NCBI RefSeq assembly: GCF_029238095.1
Contig: NZ_JAQWGS010000003.1
Span: 1 to 64,000 of the forward strand
Direction: 5' to 3'
From: Lacinutrix sp.
Lineage (GTDB): Bacteria; Bacteroidota; Bacteroidia; Flavobacteriales; Flavobacteriaceae
Length of the DNA: 64,000 bases
Numbering within the stretch: position 1 is the stretch's first letter; every line of letters begins with the position of its first letter. Shown here piece after piece: positions 55,289-62,394 of this stretch. The notes under the pieces are model-generated. The model did no database searches. It saw nothing but the letters and a program-made list of their open reading frames with translations, and was not told the origin of the DNA. The position numbers and the translations under genes are program-made.

Positions 55289-56084
55289 TGAAGAAGTTAA
55301 TTATTATTTTTTTTTTTTAATATTTCATTGTATGCACAAGAGTGTGATTATGAAGAATATTATCAATTGGTTAGTCTAGCAAAAAAACAAACTGATCAAA
55401 AAGACTATATCCAAGCCAATTCTAATTTCAAAAAAAGCTTTTTTAAAAGTTGATTTTCCTTTAGGTAAAGATTTAGGCTATGCATTGCTAGTTGCACAAA
55501 AAACAAATGATGACAGCTTGGCAATGGAAATTTCTATAAAGCTTGCAAAAGGTGGAGTCCCAATTCGATATTTTACGCATCTCTATAAAATGAGTTGGTA
55601 TAAAGATTTTAAAGAAAACTTTAAAACCTATACCTCTTTTTTCAAGTCGAATTATAATCAAGAGTTAAAAGATAAATGGATAGACTTAATTTTAAAAGAC
55701 AGGTATTTTAACAAAGAAAGGTACCATGCTCACAGAGAAGGGGAAATAGATATAAGTTTAGAAGAACTTATTAACGAAGCATCCATGATTTCTAAAGAAT
55801 TAAAAGGTATGGTTAATGTTTATGGTTTTCCACACGAAAAACAAATGGGTTACCTATATATTAAAGGTCAGAATAGAATAAGTGACTATCCTATAGATAT
55901 TGTTTTAAGACATATTTATCAAAGAGGCGAACTGATTTTTGAAAATAAGGAAATAGATAATTTTATTTGCGCGGGCAATTTAAGAACAAAAGAAAATATT
56001 TCTCAGGAATCTATAGGATTATGGTATGGTCTAGGTTTAAAAAATGTGATGACGAAATTTTACAACAGATACAGTAAATACTAA
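55288..56084 (+). pseudogene. Exported hypothetical protein with two frameshifts in homopolymers
   Basis: ATG 55288 opens a signal peptide (MKKLIIIFFF...) that runs into a T12 tract (55307-55318) and stops. One T fewer would continue as NISLYAQECDYEEYYQLVSL. That frame breaks again at an A7 run (55430-55436); one A fewer joins it to AFLKVDFPLGKDLGYALLVA and the remaining 199-residue frame. Corrected, the product is about 264 residues, exported, with an unknown C-terminal part (ELKGMVNVYGFPHEKQMGYL). Two breaks in runs suggest sequencing error or phase variation. Confidence 0.7.
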
Positions 56085-57241
56085 CCTCTAAACAAAAAGA
56101 AATCATCTTTCATATCTTCAATCTGCGCATCTCGATTTGTAATAATGTAATCGATAGCTTTAGAGGTGAAAGTGTCTCCTTTTTTTGTAAGTGAAACAAT
56201 ATTTTTATCAACTACAATCATATTATTTTTAAGCGCTAATTCTAGTACAGCTTTAGCTCTTACTCTTTGCCAATTAATATGCTCACGTAAATGGTTAACA
56301 TGCCTTTCTTCTAACTCAGTATGGTTTTTTAAATGCAATAAAAAGGTTAATAAAGAGACTTCGGCACGTTGTTGTTTTTCGCGATATAGCACTGCAATTA
56401 CACCTTTACTAGGTGCAAATAAATACACAAATAAGAAAATTAAACCTAACATTGTTGTAATTGAACCAGCAATAGAAGCATCTAACCAATGTGCAAACCA
56501 ATAGCCAGAAATAGCACTTAACACACCAAAACCAATGGCAAGTGCTAGCATTTTTTTTAAATCTGTGGTTAATAGATATGCGGTTGCAGCAGGCGCAATC
56601 ATTAAAGCGACTACTAAAATAGCACCAACAGCATCAAAAGCACCAACGGTTGTAACCGAAGCGACACTCATTAATCCATAGTGTATAATTGCTGGCGAAA
56701 AACCAAGAGAAGCTGCTAATCCAGCATCAAAAGTACTTACTTTTAGTTCCTTGAAAAAAGCAATTAAAAGCGTAATTGTTATAAATAAAATAACACCAAT
56801 AATCCATAAGGCTTTTGGGCCAACATCTGTACCTAGAATTAATAATCTATCGAAAGGAGCGAAAGCTAATTCGCCTAATAAAACTGCATCTACATCTAAA
56901 TGTACATCATTAGCGTTTTTAGCAATTAAAATAACACCAATACTAAACAAAGCCGGAAATACTAACCCAATAGCTGTATCTTCTTTTACCAAACCTGTTT
57001 TTTGAATATATTCTACCAAAACGACTGTAATAATACCAGTAAAAGCTGCAAAAAGAATTAGTATTGGAGAGTTGAGGTCTTGTGTTAAAAAGAAACCAAT
57101 AACAATGCCTGGCAAAATGGAATGACTAATAGCATCGCTAATCATTGCCATTTTTCTAAGCACTAAAAAAGTGCCTGGAATAGCACAAGCTATAGAAACC
57201 AAACTTGCAATAATTTGTATTTCTATTTGAGCGTTATTCAT
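56081..57241 (-). CDS. Metal ABC transporter permease with C-terminal winged-helix-like domain (second permease)
   Basis: The product has 386 residues from ATG 57241 (MNNAQIEIQIIASLVSI); the longer frame would overlap the first permease gene more deeply. The first 275 residues are the ZnuB/MntB-type permease (MISDAISHSILPGIVIGFFL, eight or so helices). The last 110 are soluble and resemble an iron-dependent-repressor-type winged helix (ELALKNNMIVVDKNIVSLTKKGDTF). It forms part of an inner-membrane importer of Mn, Zn or Fe. It overlaps the preceding permease gene by 8 bases. Confidence 0.9.
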   Translation of the reverse strand: MNNAQIEIQIIASLVSIACAIPGTFLVLRKMAMISDAISHSILPGIVIGFFLTQDLNSPILILFAAFTGIITVVLVEYIQKTGLVKEDTAIGLVFPALFSIGVILIAKNANDVHLDVDAVLLGELAFAPFDRLLILGTDVGPKALWIIGVILFITITLLIAFFKELKVSTFDAGLAASLGFSPAIIHYGLMSVASVTTVGAFDAVGAILVVALMIAPAATAYLLTTDLKKMLALAIGFGVLSAISGYWFAHWLDASIAGSITTMLGLIFLFVYLFAPSKGVIAVLYREKQQRAEVSLLTFLLHLKNHTELEERHVNHLREHINWQRVRAKAVLELALKNNMIVVDKNIVSLTKKGDTFTSKAIDYIITNRDAQIEDMKDDFFLFRG

Positions 57242-58361
57242 TGTCTGTAGATTTTTTAGTGTATAAATTTGCGGCAGTTTCAAAACCAATTTTGGTTAAA
57301 CTCCACATACTGCCTTTAATTTCCACATAATTTTTTTCTACTAATTTTTGAAGTGTAGAACGCGTATAACCTTGAAAATTATTTAGTAGTATAATAGCAT
57401 GAGGATGCGAAATATCATCATGTGTTTCTGCAATATGATGCATGAAAGCAAGGGTTTTATGAAGCTCTAAATCACGCCTATTTTTAATAAACCGGATTTG
57501 TTTAAATAACAAACCACGACTTGGAGAAAACACAAACGAAAAGAAAACAAAAACAGAAGCCACCAAAACAATTACTGGACCTGTAGATAAATTGGTTTGA
57601 CTTGCACTAATGGCTGTTCCAAAAACACCAGAAAACGCGCCAAAAATAGCAGCTAAAAACACCATAGTTGCTAAACTATTAGTCCATTGTCGTGCAGCTG
57701 CAGCAGGTGCTAAAAGCATGGCACTCATTAAAACAACACCTACAGTTTGCAAGCCTAAAACAATGGCTAAAACAATAAAACTAGTAATTAATATATCAAT
57801 AAATTTAGTATTAAAACCTAATGTTGTGGTGTAGTCTGCATCAAATAATAAAAGTTTAAATTCTTTCCAAAACAGTAATAATACAAATAAACATAAGCCT
57901 GTTACAATCGCCATCATCCAAACATCACTTTCTACTAAAGTGGCTGCTTGTCCAAATAAATATTTATCTAATCCTGCTTGATTGGCATTGGGTTGTTTTT
58001 GAATAAACGTTAACAATAACATACCAAAACCAAAAAACAAAGACAAGATCAAACCTAAAGCGGTATCACTCTTTAAGTGTGTTTTTTTTACAATACCTCT
58101 TATCCAAAACGTACCAATTAAACCACTAACCAAAGCACCTAAAAGCAATGTGTTAGTGTCTTTAGCTCCAGTAATTAAAAATGCAATGGCAATACCTGGT
58201 AAAGCAGCATGAGAAATGGCATCACCAAGTAAACTTTGTTTTCTTAATACAGCAAAGCTACCAAGCATTCCTGTTACAGCTCCTAAAATCGCTGTTCCAA
58301 GTGTAATGGTTCTTAATGTGTAGTCTGTGAAAACTAATTGAAAATATTCTGTTATGTCCAT
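57234..58361 (-). CDS. Metal ABC transporter permease with C-terminal winged-helix-like domain (first permease)
   Basis: The product has 375 residues. ATG 58361 was chosen; an ATG three codons upstream lies inside a dispersed repeat (GTCATTCCTG). It has a ZnuB/MntB-type permease domain (LLGDAISHAALPGIAIAFLI) and a C-terminal soluble domain (NFQGYTRSTLQKLVEKNYVEIKGSMWSLTKIGFETA) with the same winged-helix-like plan as the second permease. The two permeases would form a heterodimer fed by the ATPase and binding protein encoded upstream. A 102-bp repeat separates it from the ATPase gene. Confidence 0.9.
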   Translation of the reverse strand: MDITEYFQLVFTDYTLRTITLGTAILGAVTGMLGSFAVLRKQSLLGDAISHAALPGIAIAFLITGAKDTNTLLLGALVSGLIGTFWIRGIVKKTHLKSDTALGLILSLFFGFGMLLLTFIQKQPNANQAGLDKYLFGQAATLVESDVWMMAIVTGLCLFVLLLFWKEFKLLLFDADYTTTLGFNTKFIDILITSFIVLAIVLGLQTVGVVLMSAMLLAPAAAARQWTNSLATMVFLAAIFGAFSGVFGTAISASQTNLSTGPVIVLVASVFVFFSFVFSPSRGLLFKQIRFIKNRRDLELHKTLAFMHHIAETHDDISHPHAIILLNNFQGYTRSTLQKLVEKNYVEIKGSMWSLTKIGFETAANLYTKKSTDNE

Positions 58362-58368
58362 TTTTGTC

Positions 58369-58387
58369 ATTCCTGTAAAAAAAGGAA
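58369..58387. repeat. Palindromic intergenic repeat (copy 4, degenerate)
   Basis: ATTCCT, an A-rich loop and AGGAAT, preceded by GTC, resemble copy 1 with the inner stem lost. It abuts the first permease gene. Confidence 0.5.
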
Positions 58388-58409
58388 TTTACTTTATTTT
58401 TTTTGTTTT

Positions 58410-58511
58410 GTCAGTTCGAATAATTTCGATTTTTTCGAAATGGTATCGAGAATTTTTTTTTAAGACTTCTCGATACAATTTTCTCGTGCCTCAAAAATCA
58501 CTCGAAGTGAC
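58410..58511. mobile_element. Composite palindromic repeat element (MITE/REP-like) inside metal ABC operon
   Basis: The 102-base element is bounded by imperfect inverted ends, GTCAGTTCGAATAATTTCGA on the left and GTCACTTCGAGTGATTTTTG (read on the minus strand) on the right. Inside are TATCGAGAA/TTCTCGATA (58444-58475) and ATTTCGA/TCGAAAT hairpins. An arm recurs at 50392-50425 and a relic at 7179-7210. It encodes nothing. Whether it is mobile is an inference from its repeated, intergenic nature. Confidence 0.55.
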
Positions 58512-58576
58512 ATTCTTTTTATTTCATAGAATAAGCACTCAATACTGAGACTACCAACTGTAAATTGAATACTTTT

Positions 58577-59314
58577 TTACTCCTGAATGCTAACTTTATA
58601 GTTTATACCATAAGTCTTCGTTAAATTATCATCGTTAAAAATATCTTTTACTGGACCTGTCGCAATTTTCTTTACATTTAAAAACGTTACCCAATCAAAA
58701 TATTCTGGAACGGTTTGTAAATCATGATGTACAACAATAACAGTTTTACCTGCTTTTCGTAATTCTTTTAAAATATTAATAATTGTAATTTCTGTTGTAG
58801 CATCAACACCTTGAAAAGGCTCATCCATAAAATAAATAGAAGCATTTTGTACTAAAGCACGCGCTAAAAAAATACGTTGTTGTTGTCCACCCGATAACTG
58901 ACTAATTTGTCTGCCTTTAAAAGCCAACATGCCTACTTTTTCTAAAGCCTCTAAAGCCGCTTTTTTGTCTTTTTGTCTAGGCCTTTTTATCCAACCTAAG
59001 CTTCCATAAGTTCCCATCATAACAACATCTAAAGCTGTGGTTGGGAAATCCCAATCTACACTTCCTTTTTGTGGTACGTAAGCTACCAGTTGGAGTTGTT
59101 TTTTGTAAGGTTTACCATATATAGAAACACTTCCAGCAATAGGTTTTAAAATACCAAGAATTGCTTTTATAAGCGTCGATTTACCAGCTCCATTTGGCCC
59201 AACAATAGCCATTAAAACACCTTCAGGAATTTCTAAATCGATATCCCAAAGAACTGGCTTATAATTATAAGCGACTGTAAGGTCATCTACTTTTACTGCT
59301 ATGTTTTTATCCAT
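58577..59314 (-). CDS. Metal ABC transporter ATPase (ZnuC/MntB type)
   Basis: This 245-residue ATPase has the Walker A motif GPNGAGKST, signature [15 protein letters not shown], Walker [12 protein letters not shown] and H-loop VHHDL. It powers import of divalent metal through the two permeases encoded downstream. Its ATG overlaps the stop of the binding-protein gene (TAATG). Between it and the permease genes lie about 200 bases of repeat DNA, an unusual interruption of such an operon. Confidence 0.95.
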   Translation of the reverse strand: MDKNIAVKVDDLTVAYNYKPVLWDIDLEIPEGVLMAIVGPNGAGKSTLIKAILGILKPIAGSVSIYGKPYKKQLQLVAYVPQKGSVDWDFPTTALDVVMMGTYGSLGWIKRPRQKDKKAALEALEKVGMLAFKGRQISQLSGGQQQRIFLARALVQNASIYFMDEPFQGVDATTEITIINILKELRKAGKTVIVVHHDLQTVPEYFDWVTFLNVKKIATGPVKDIFNDDNLTKTYGINYKVSIQE

Positions 59315-60228
59315 TATTTTAATGCATTAACAATTGTATTCACATTATCCTCAAACATACCAATATAACTACCTTCTATTGTTCCAGCATTTCCAAGGGC
59401 ATCAGAAAATAAAGTACCACCAATAATAACATCGTGACCTTTAGATTTTACTGCAGCTTGTAAAGCTTCAATAGTACGTTTTGGCACTGAGCTTTCTACA
59501 AAAATGGCTTTTACTTTGTTTTCTTTAATAAAGGCAGCTAGTTTTTGAACATCTTGAACTCCAGCTTCTGTAGCAGTACTTAAGCCTTGTAATCCCACAA
59601 CATTAAAACCGTAGTTTTTTCCAAAGTAATTAAAAGCATCATGTGCTGTTACTAATATTCTTTTTTCCTTAGGGAGTGTTGCAATATTAGTTTTAACTTT
59701 TGCTTGTAATTCATCTAATTTCCTAAGAAATTGTGTTTCATTTTTAATAAAATATACTGCATTTTCAGGATCTTTTTCAGATAAAACGACTGTTACTTTT
59801 TTCGCAAACTGCTTAAAGAAATCAATATTAAACCATACATGTGGATCGTAATTTGAAGCAAAATAATCTGAACCTATTAATTGAGATTTGTCTAAAATGG
59901 CACCAAGCGCGATAGGTGTTTTTGTCTTACTTCCCATTTTTTCGAACACTTCAACCAACTTACCTTCCAAATGGAGCCCGTTATAGAAAATAATATCTGC
60001 GTTAACTAATTTAGTAACGTCACCTTCACTGGCTTTATATAAATGCGGATCGACACCACTACCCATTAAACCTTGAACATTTACTAAATCGCCACCAATA
60101 TTTTTAACTAAATCTGTAATCATTGTAGTTGTTGTCACAATATTTAGCTTACCGTTTTCTTGTTTTGTATTGTTTTTACAATTAAATAATAATATTGTAA
60201 TTACAATTAAAAGTAAGTTTTTTTTCAT
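59314..60228 (-). CDS. Metal ABC transporter substrate-binding lipoprotein (cluster A-I)
   Basis: This 304-residue lipoprotein has a signal peptide ending LFNC (Cys17) and a helical-backbone metal-binding fold. The likely ligands are His62 (VDPHLY), His130 (YDPHVW), His196 (TAHDAF) and Asp276 (LFSDALG). A His-His-His-Asp set is as in TroA and nearer to zinc binders than the His-His-Glu-Asp of PsaA-type manganese proteins. No His-rich loop is present. With a DtxR-family regulator in the operon, manganese or iron is also possible. It sits between the outer-membrane protein and the ATPase gene. Confidence 0.92.
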   Translation of the reverse strand: MKKNLLLIVITILLFNCKNNTKQENGKLNIVTTTTMITDLVKNIGGDLVNVQGLMGSGVDPHLYKASEGDVTKLVNADIIFYNGLHLEGKLVEVFEKMGSKTKTPIALGAILDKSQLIGSDYFASNYDPHVWFNIDFFKQFAKKVTVVLSEKDPENAVYFIKNETQFLRKLDELQAKVKTNIATLPKEKRILVTAHDAFNYFGKNYGFNVVGLQGLSTATEAGVQDVQKLAAFIKENKVKAIFVESSVPKRTIEALQAAVKSKGHDVIIGGTLFSDALGNAGTIEGSYIGMFEDNVNTIVNALK

Positions 60229-60237
60229 TTTTAAAAT

Positions 60238-61038
60238 TTAAGATTTTGGAATTCTAAAACTAAATCCGGCACTTATTAAAATATCTTGACCTTTTGTTAA
60301 ACTAGAACCTATAGTTGCGTCTAATTGAAAGTTGTTAGAAATTAAATAAGTAAGTCCAGTATCCCATAGATGATTGGCTTTATTGTTTTCTGGTAAATCA
60401 CCATAAAATTCTATGTAAGCACCAATTTTATTATTAAAACTATAGCCATATGAAACAGAATAGAGGTATGCTGCTTGTGCATTGTCATTTTCCCAAGCTG
60501 CACCTAAATTATAAGATAAACTAGATTTTTCACTCAACGTGTGAGAAAAAGCAAACCTAAAATCTACACCAGTATTTTTTGGTCTTATTTCTTTATTAAC
60601 CGAAAAAGGTAAGTATAAATGACCCAAAAACCCTATTTCTGGCATTATACCTTTTTCTTCGTTTATTCTAGTTTTAAAACCTATAAGCAATGGCGAAAAG
60701 CTTGTAACCGACTCAATTTCATTACCATTAAATCTTGTTTTACTATTGGTATAATTGTAGCCTAATCTTAGTTCTAAATTATCTAGTAAACCATATCGCA
60801 TTAACATAGTATTGTATGTAAAATCTTCCGTTTTAATATTATTTTCTTCAAAACTTTCGTAAAATGTACCAGTCTCTATTTGTAAAAATCCTTTAGGCAT
60901 AGCAGTTGAAGATTCTGTTGCATCTGGTCTGTCTGTTATTAATGCACCAAGAGCGCTATCCTCTTGTGCGAAAGTAAAAGTAGCACCTACAAGAGAAAAT
61001 GTAAAGGTTAAGATTTTAAGTGGTTTAATTAATTTCAT
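60238..61038 (-). CDS. Outer-membrane transporter-like beta barrel in metal operon
   Basis: The product has 266 residues from ATG 61038 (MKLIKPLKILTFTFSLVGATFTFAQ signal peptide); the longer frame would run deep into the regulator gene. The mature protein has alternating beta strands (GFLQIETGTFYESFEENNIK, NLELRLGYNYTNSKTRFN) of the MetA-pathway/transporter type, ending on an aromatic-rich strand (GFSFRIP). Its place between the regulator and the metal-binding protein suggests a role in metal passage across the outer membrane. It overlaps the regulator gene by 14 bases. Confidence 0.82.
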   Translation of the reverse strand: MKLIKPLKILTFTFSLVGATFTFAQEDSALGALITDRPDATESSTAMPKGFLQIETGTFYESFEENNIKTEDFTYNTMLMRYGLLDNLELRLGYNYTNSKTRFNGNEIESVTSFSPLLIGFKTRINEEKGIMPEIGFLGHLYLPFSVNKEIRPKNTGVDFRFAFSHTLSEKSSLSYNLGAAWENDNAQAAYLYSVSYGYSFNNKIGAYIEFYGDLPENNKANHLWDTGLTYLISNNFQLDATIGSSLTKGQDILISAGFSFRIPKS

Positions 61039-61684
61039 TGACGTAAATAATATTTGTAAAGTCTTCATTAAGAAGAATTGTACTGTTATTAATAGATATT
61101 TGAGTCATTTTATTTTTACTGAATTGCTTTGTAACTAATACATTATTCCCATATTTAAGTCCGTTTAGTGCACAAAAATCGAAGAATTCTTTATCGTCAC
61201 TCATTAAGCGCGAAATAATGTAATTCTTTCCTTCTTTGGTATTAGATAAACTTATAGAAGTATCTATAGTTGTAATTTCTCCATTTGCGTTTGGAATAGG
61301 ATCTCCATGAGGATCGAACTTAGGATTGCCTAAATAATCACTAATTTTATTAGCTAAAAAATCAGAAGTTTCATGTTCTAAAAGTTCAGCTTCTCGATGT
61401 ATTTCATGTAAAGACATTTCGAAAGTTTTATGTAAAAAAGCTTCCCATAGCCTATGCTTTCTAATAACATTTAAGGCTAATTTTTCTCCGGTTTTTGTTA
61501 ATTTTAAGGCTTTGTATTTTTCATAGTTTAGTAAGTTTTTACTTGCTAAACTCTTAGCCATATCTGTAGCTGCAGCATTACTAATACCAAGAAGTTTGGC
61601 TATATTACCAGGCTTGGTGTTTTTAACATCATTAATTTTGTTTTTGTAAATAGCTTTTACAAAATTTTCTATTGCTACAGACAT
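61025..61684 (-). CDS. DtxR-family metal-dependent transcriptional regulator
   Basis: This 219-residue protein has an N-terminal winged helix (about 1-65: KPGNIAKLLGISNAAATDMAKSLASKNLL), a metal-binding/dimerisation domain (about 70-140, HRLWEAFLHKTFEMSLHEIHREAELLEHETSD with several His/Glu/Asp ligands) and a FeoA-like C-terminal domain (about 145-219). It would sense Mn or Fe and repress the transporter genes that follow. It heads the operon, with a TACCTTTG promoter 36 bases upstream, suggesting autoregulation. Confidence 0.93.
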   Translation of the reverse strand: MSVAIENFVKAIYKNKINDVKNTKPGNIAKLLGISNAAATDMAKSLASKNLLNYEKYKALKLTKTGEKLALNVIRKHRLWEAFLHKTFEMSLHEIHREAELLEHETSDFLANKISDYLGNPKFDPHGDPIPNANGEITTIDTSISLSNTKEGKNYIISRLMSDDKEFFDFCALNGLKYGNNVLVTKQFSKNKMTQISINNSTILLNEDFTNIIYVNEIN

Positions 61685-61719
61685 TTTAAATATTTTTTTA
61701 AGCTTACTTAAATTTACTT

Positions 61720-61727
61720 CAAAGGTA
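61720..61727 (-). promoter_or_regulatory. Promoter -7 element of the metal operon
   Basis: CAAAGGTA on the plus strand is TACCTTTG on the minus strand, matching TAnnTTTG, 36 bases before the dtxR-type gene. TTAAGCTTACTTAA at about 61698-61711 is a partly symmetric site between promoter and start that could be an operator; this is weak. Confidence 0.5.
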
Positions 61728-61820
61728 GCTAAAATAATTTAATTTTGTTGTGTTTGGCATGATTTGAGTTATATTTAGTTCCTAAAGACATATTAATTAA
61801 CAGACTCCTTTCTTTAAAGG

Positions 61821-62261
61821 ATGAAAAAAATATTTTCAATGAAAAATTTATTATTTACAATTACAATATTGTTTTCAGCTCTTGTATTTTCTCAAGACTC
61901 AACATCTATAAAAGCAGAAACGCCAAAAATTATCTCAAAATTAATGTATGGTAAAACCATTGCTTTTGAAGATTTAGCATTTAAGTTTGTAGCTGTAGAG
62001 AGCGATTCGCGCTGTCCAAAAGGCGTGCAATGTATTTGGGCTGGTGAAGCAATTGTATTAATTGATGTATTTAAAAAAGGAAAAAAAGTAGAGCAAAAAC
62101 GTATTGTGTTTTCACCAACAGCTCAATTAGAAAATACAATAGGAAACTTGTTTTCTTCAGAAAAACTAAAAATTTCAGGATTTAATATTGCACCTTATCC
62201 AGAATATAGAAATACAATTAAACCTGAAGAGTATTATATTCAGGTTGAAGTTTGGGAGTAA
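61821..62261 (+). CDS. Secreted hypothetical protein with DSRCP...C.W.G motif
   Basis: This 146-residue protein has a signal peptide (ending LVFSQ) and a compact mature domain including VESDSRCPKGVQCIWAGEA, with two Cys six apart, a motif I have seen in small exported Bacteroidota proteins without assigned function. The rest is beta-rich, ending YYIQVEVWE. A second in-frame ATG at 61839 is an alternative start. The gene is divergent from the metal operon and convergent with the feoB-associated gene. No function is proposed. Confidence 0.8.
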   Translation: MKKIFSMKNLLFTITILFSALVFSQDSTSIKAETPKIISKLMYGKTIAFEDLAFKFVAVESDSRCPKGVQCIWAGEAIVLIDVFKKGKKVEQKRIVFSPTAQLENTIGNLFSSEKLKISGFNIAPYPEYRNTIKPEEYYIQVEVWE

Positions 62262-62393
62262 TTAATGACAGCCACAATCATCTGTTCCACAAGCTTTTTT
62301 AGTTTTCTTTTTCCAGAAAAACTTCTTTATTAAAAATGCAAGTGCAAAGCCTAAAATTATAAATACAATAATATTTTGAAGGATAGTACTCAT
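62262..62393 (-). CDS. FeoB-associated Cys-rich membrane peptide
   Basis: The ORF gives 43 residues: MSTILQNIIVFIILGFALAF, then LIKKFFWKKKTKKACGTDDCGCH. It has one membrane helix, a basic stretch and a C-terminal CGTDDCGCH cluster, the pattern of FeoB-associated Cys-rich proteins. Its ATG lies 1 base after the feoB stop, so it is cotranscribed. It may aid or gate ferrous iron transport, like FeoC in other bacteria. The stop abuts the end of the convergent gene. Confidence 0.88.
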   Translation of the reverse strand: MSTILQNIIVFIILGFALAFLIKKFFWKKKTKKACGTDDCGCH

Positions 62394-62394
62394 T

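Noticed and set aside
61698-61711. TTAAGCTTACTTAA as a DtxR operator
   Set aside because: Only partial symmetry in AT-rich DNA and no second copy; too weak to call a site.
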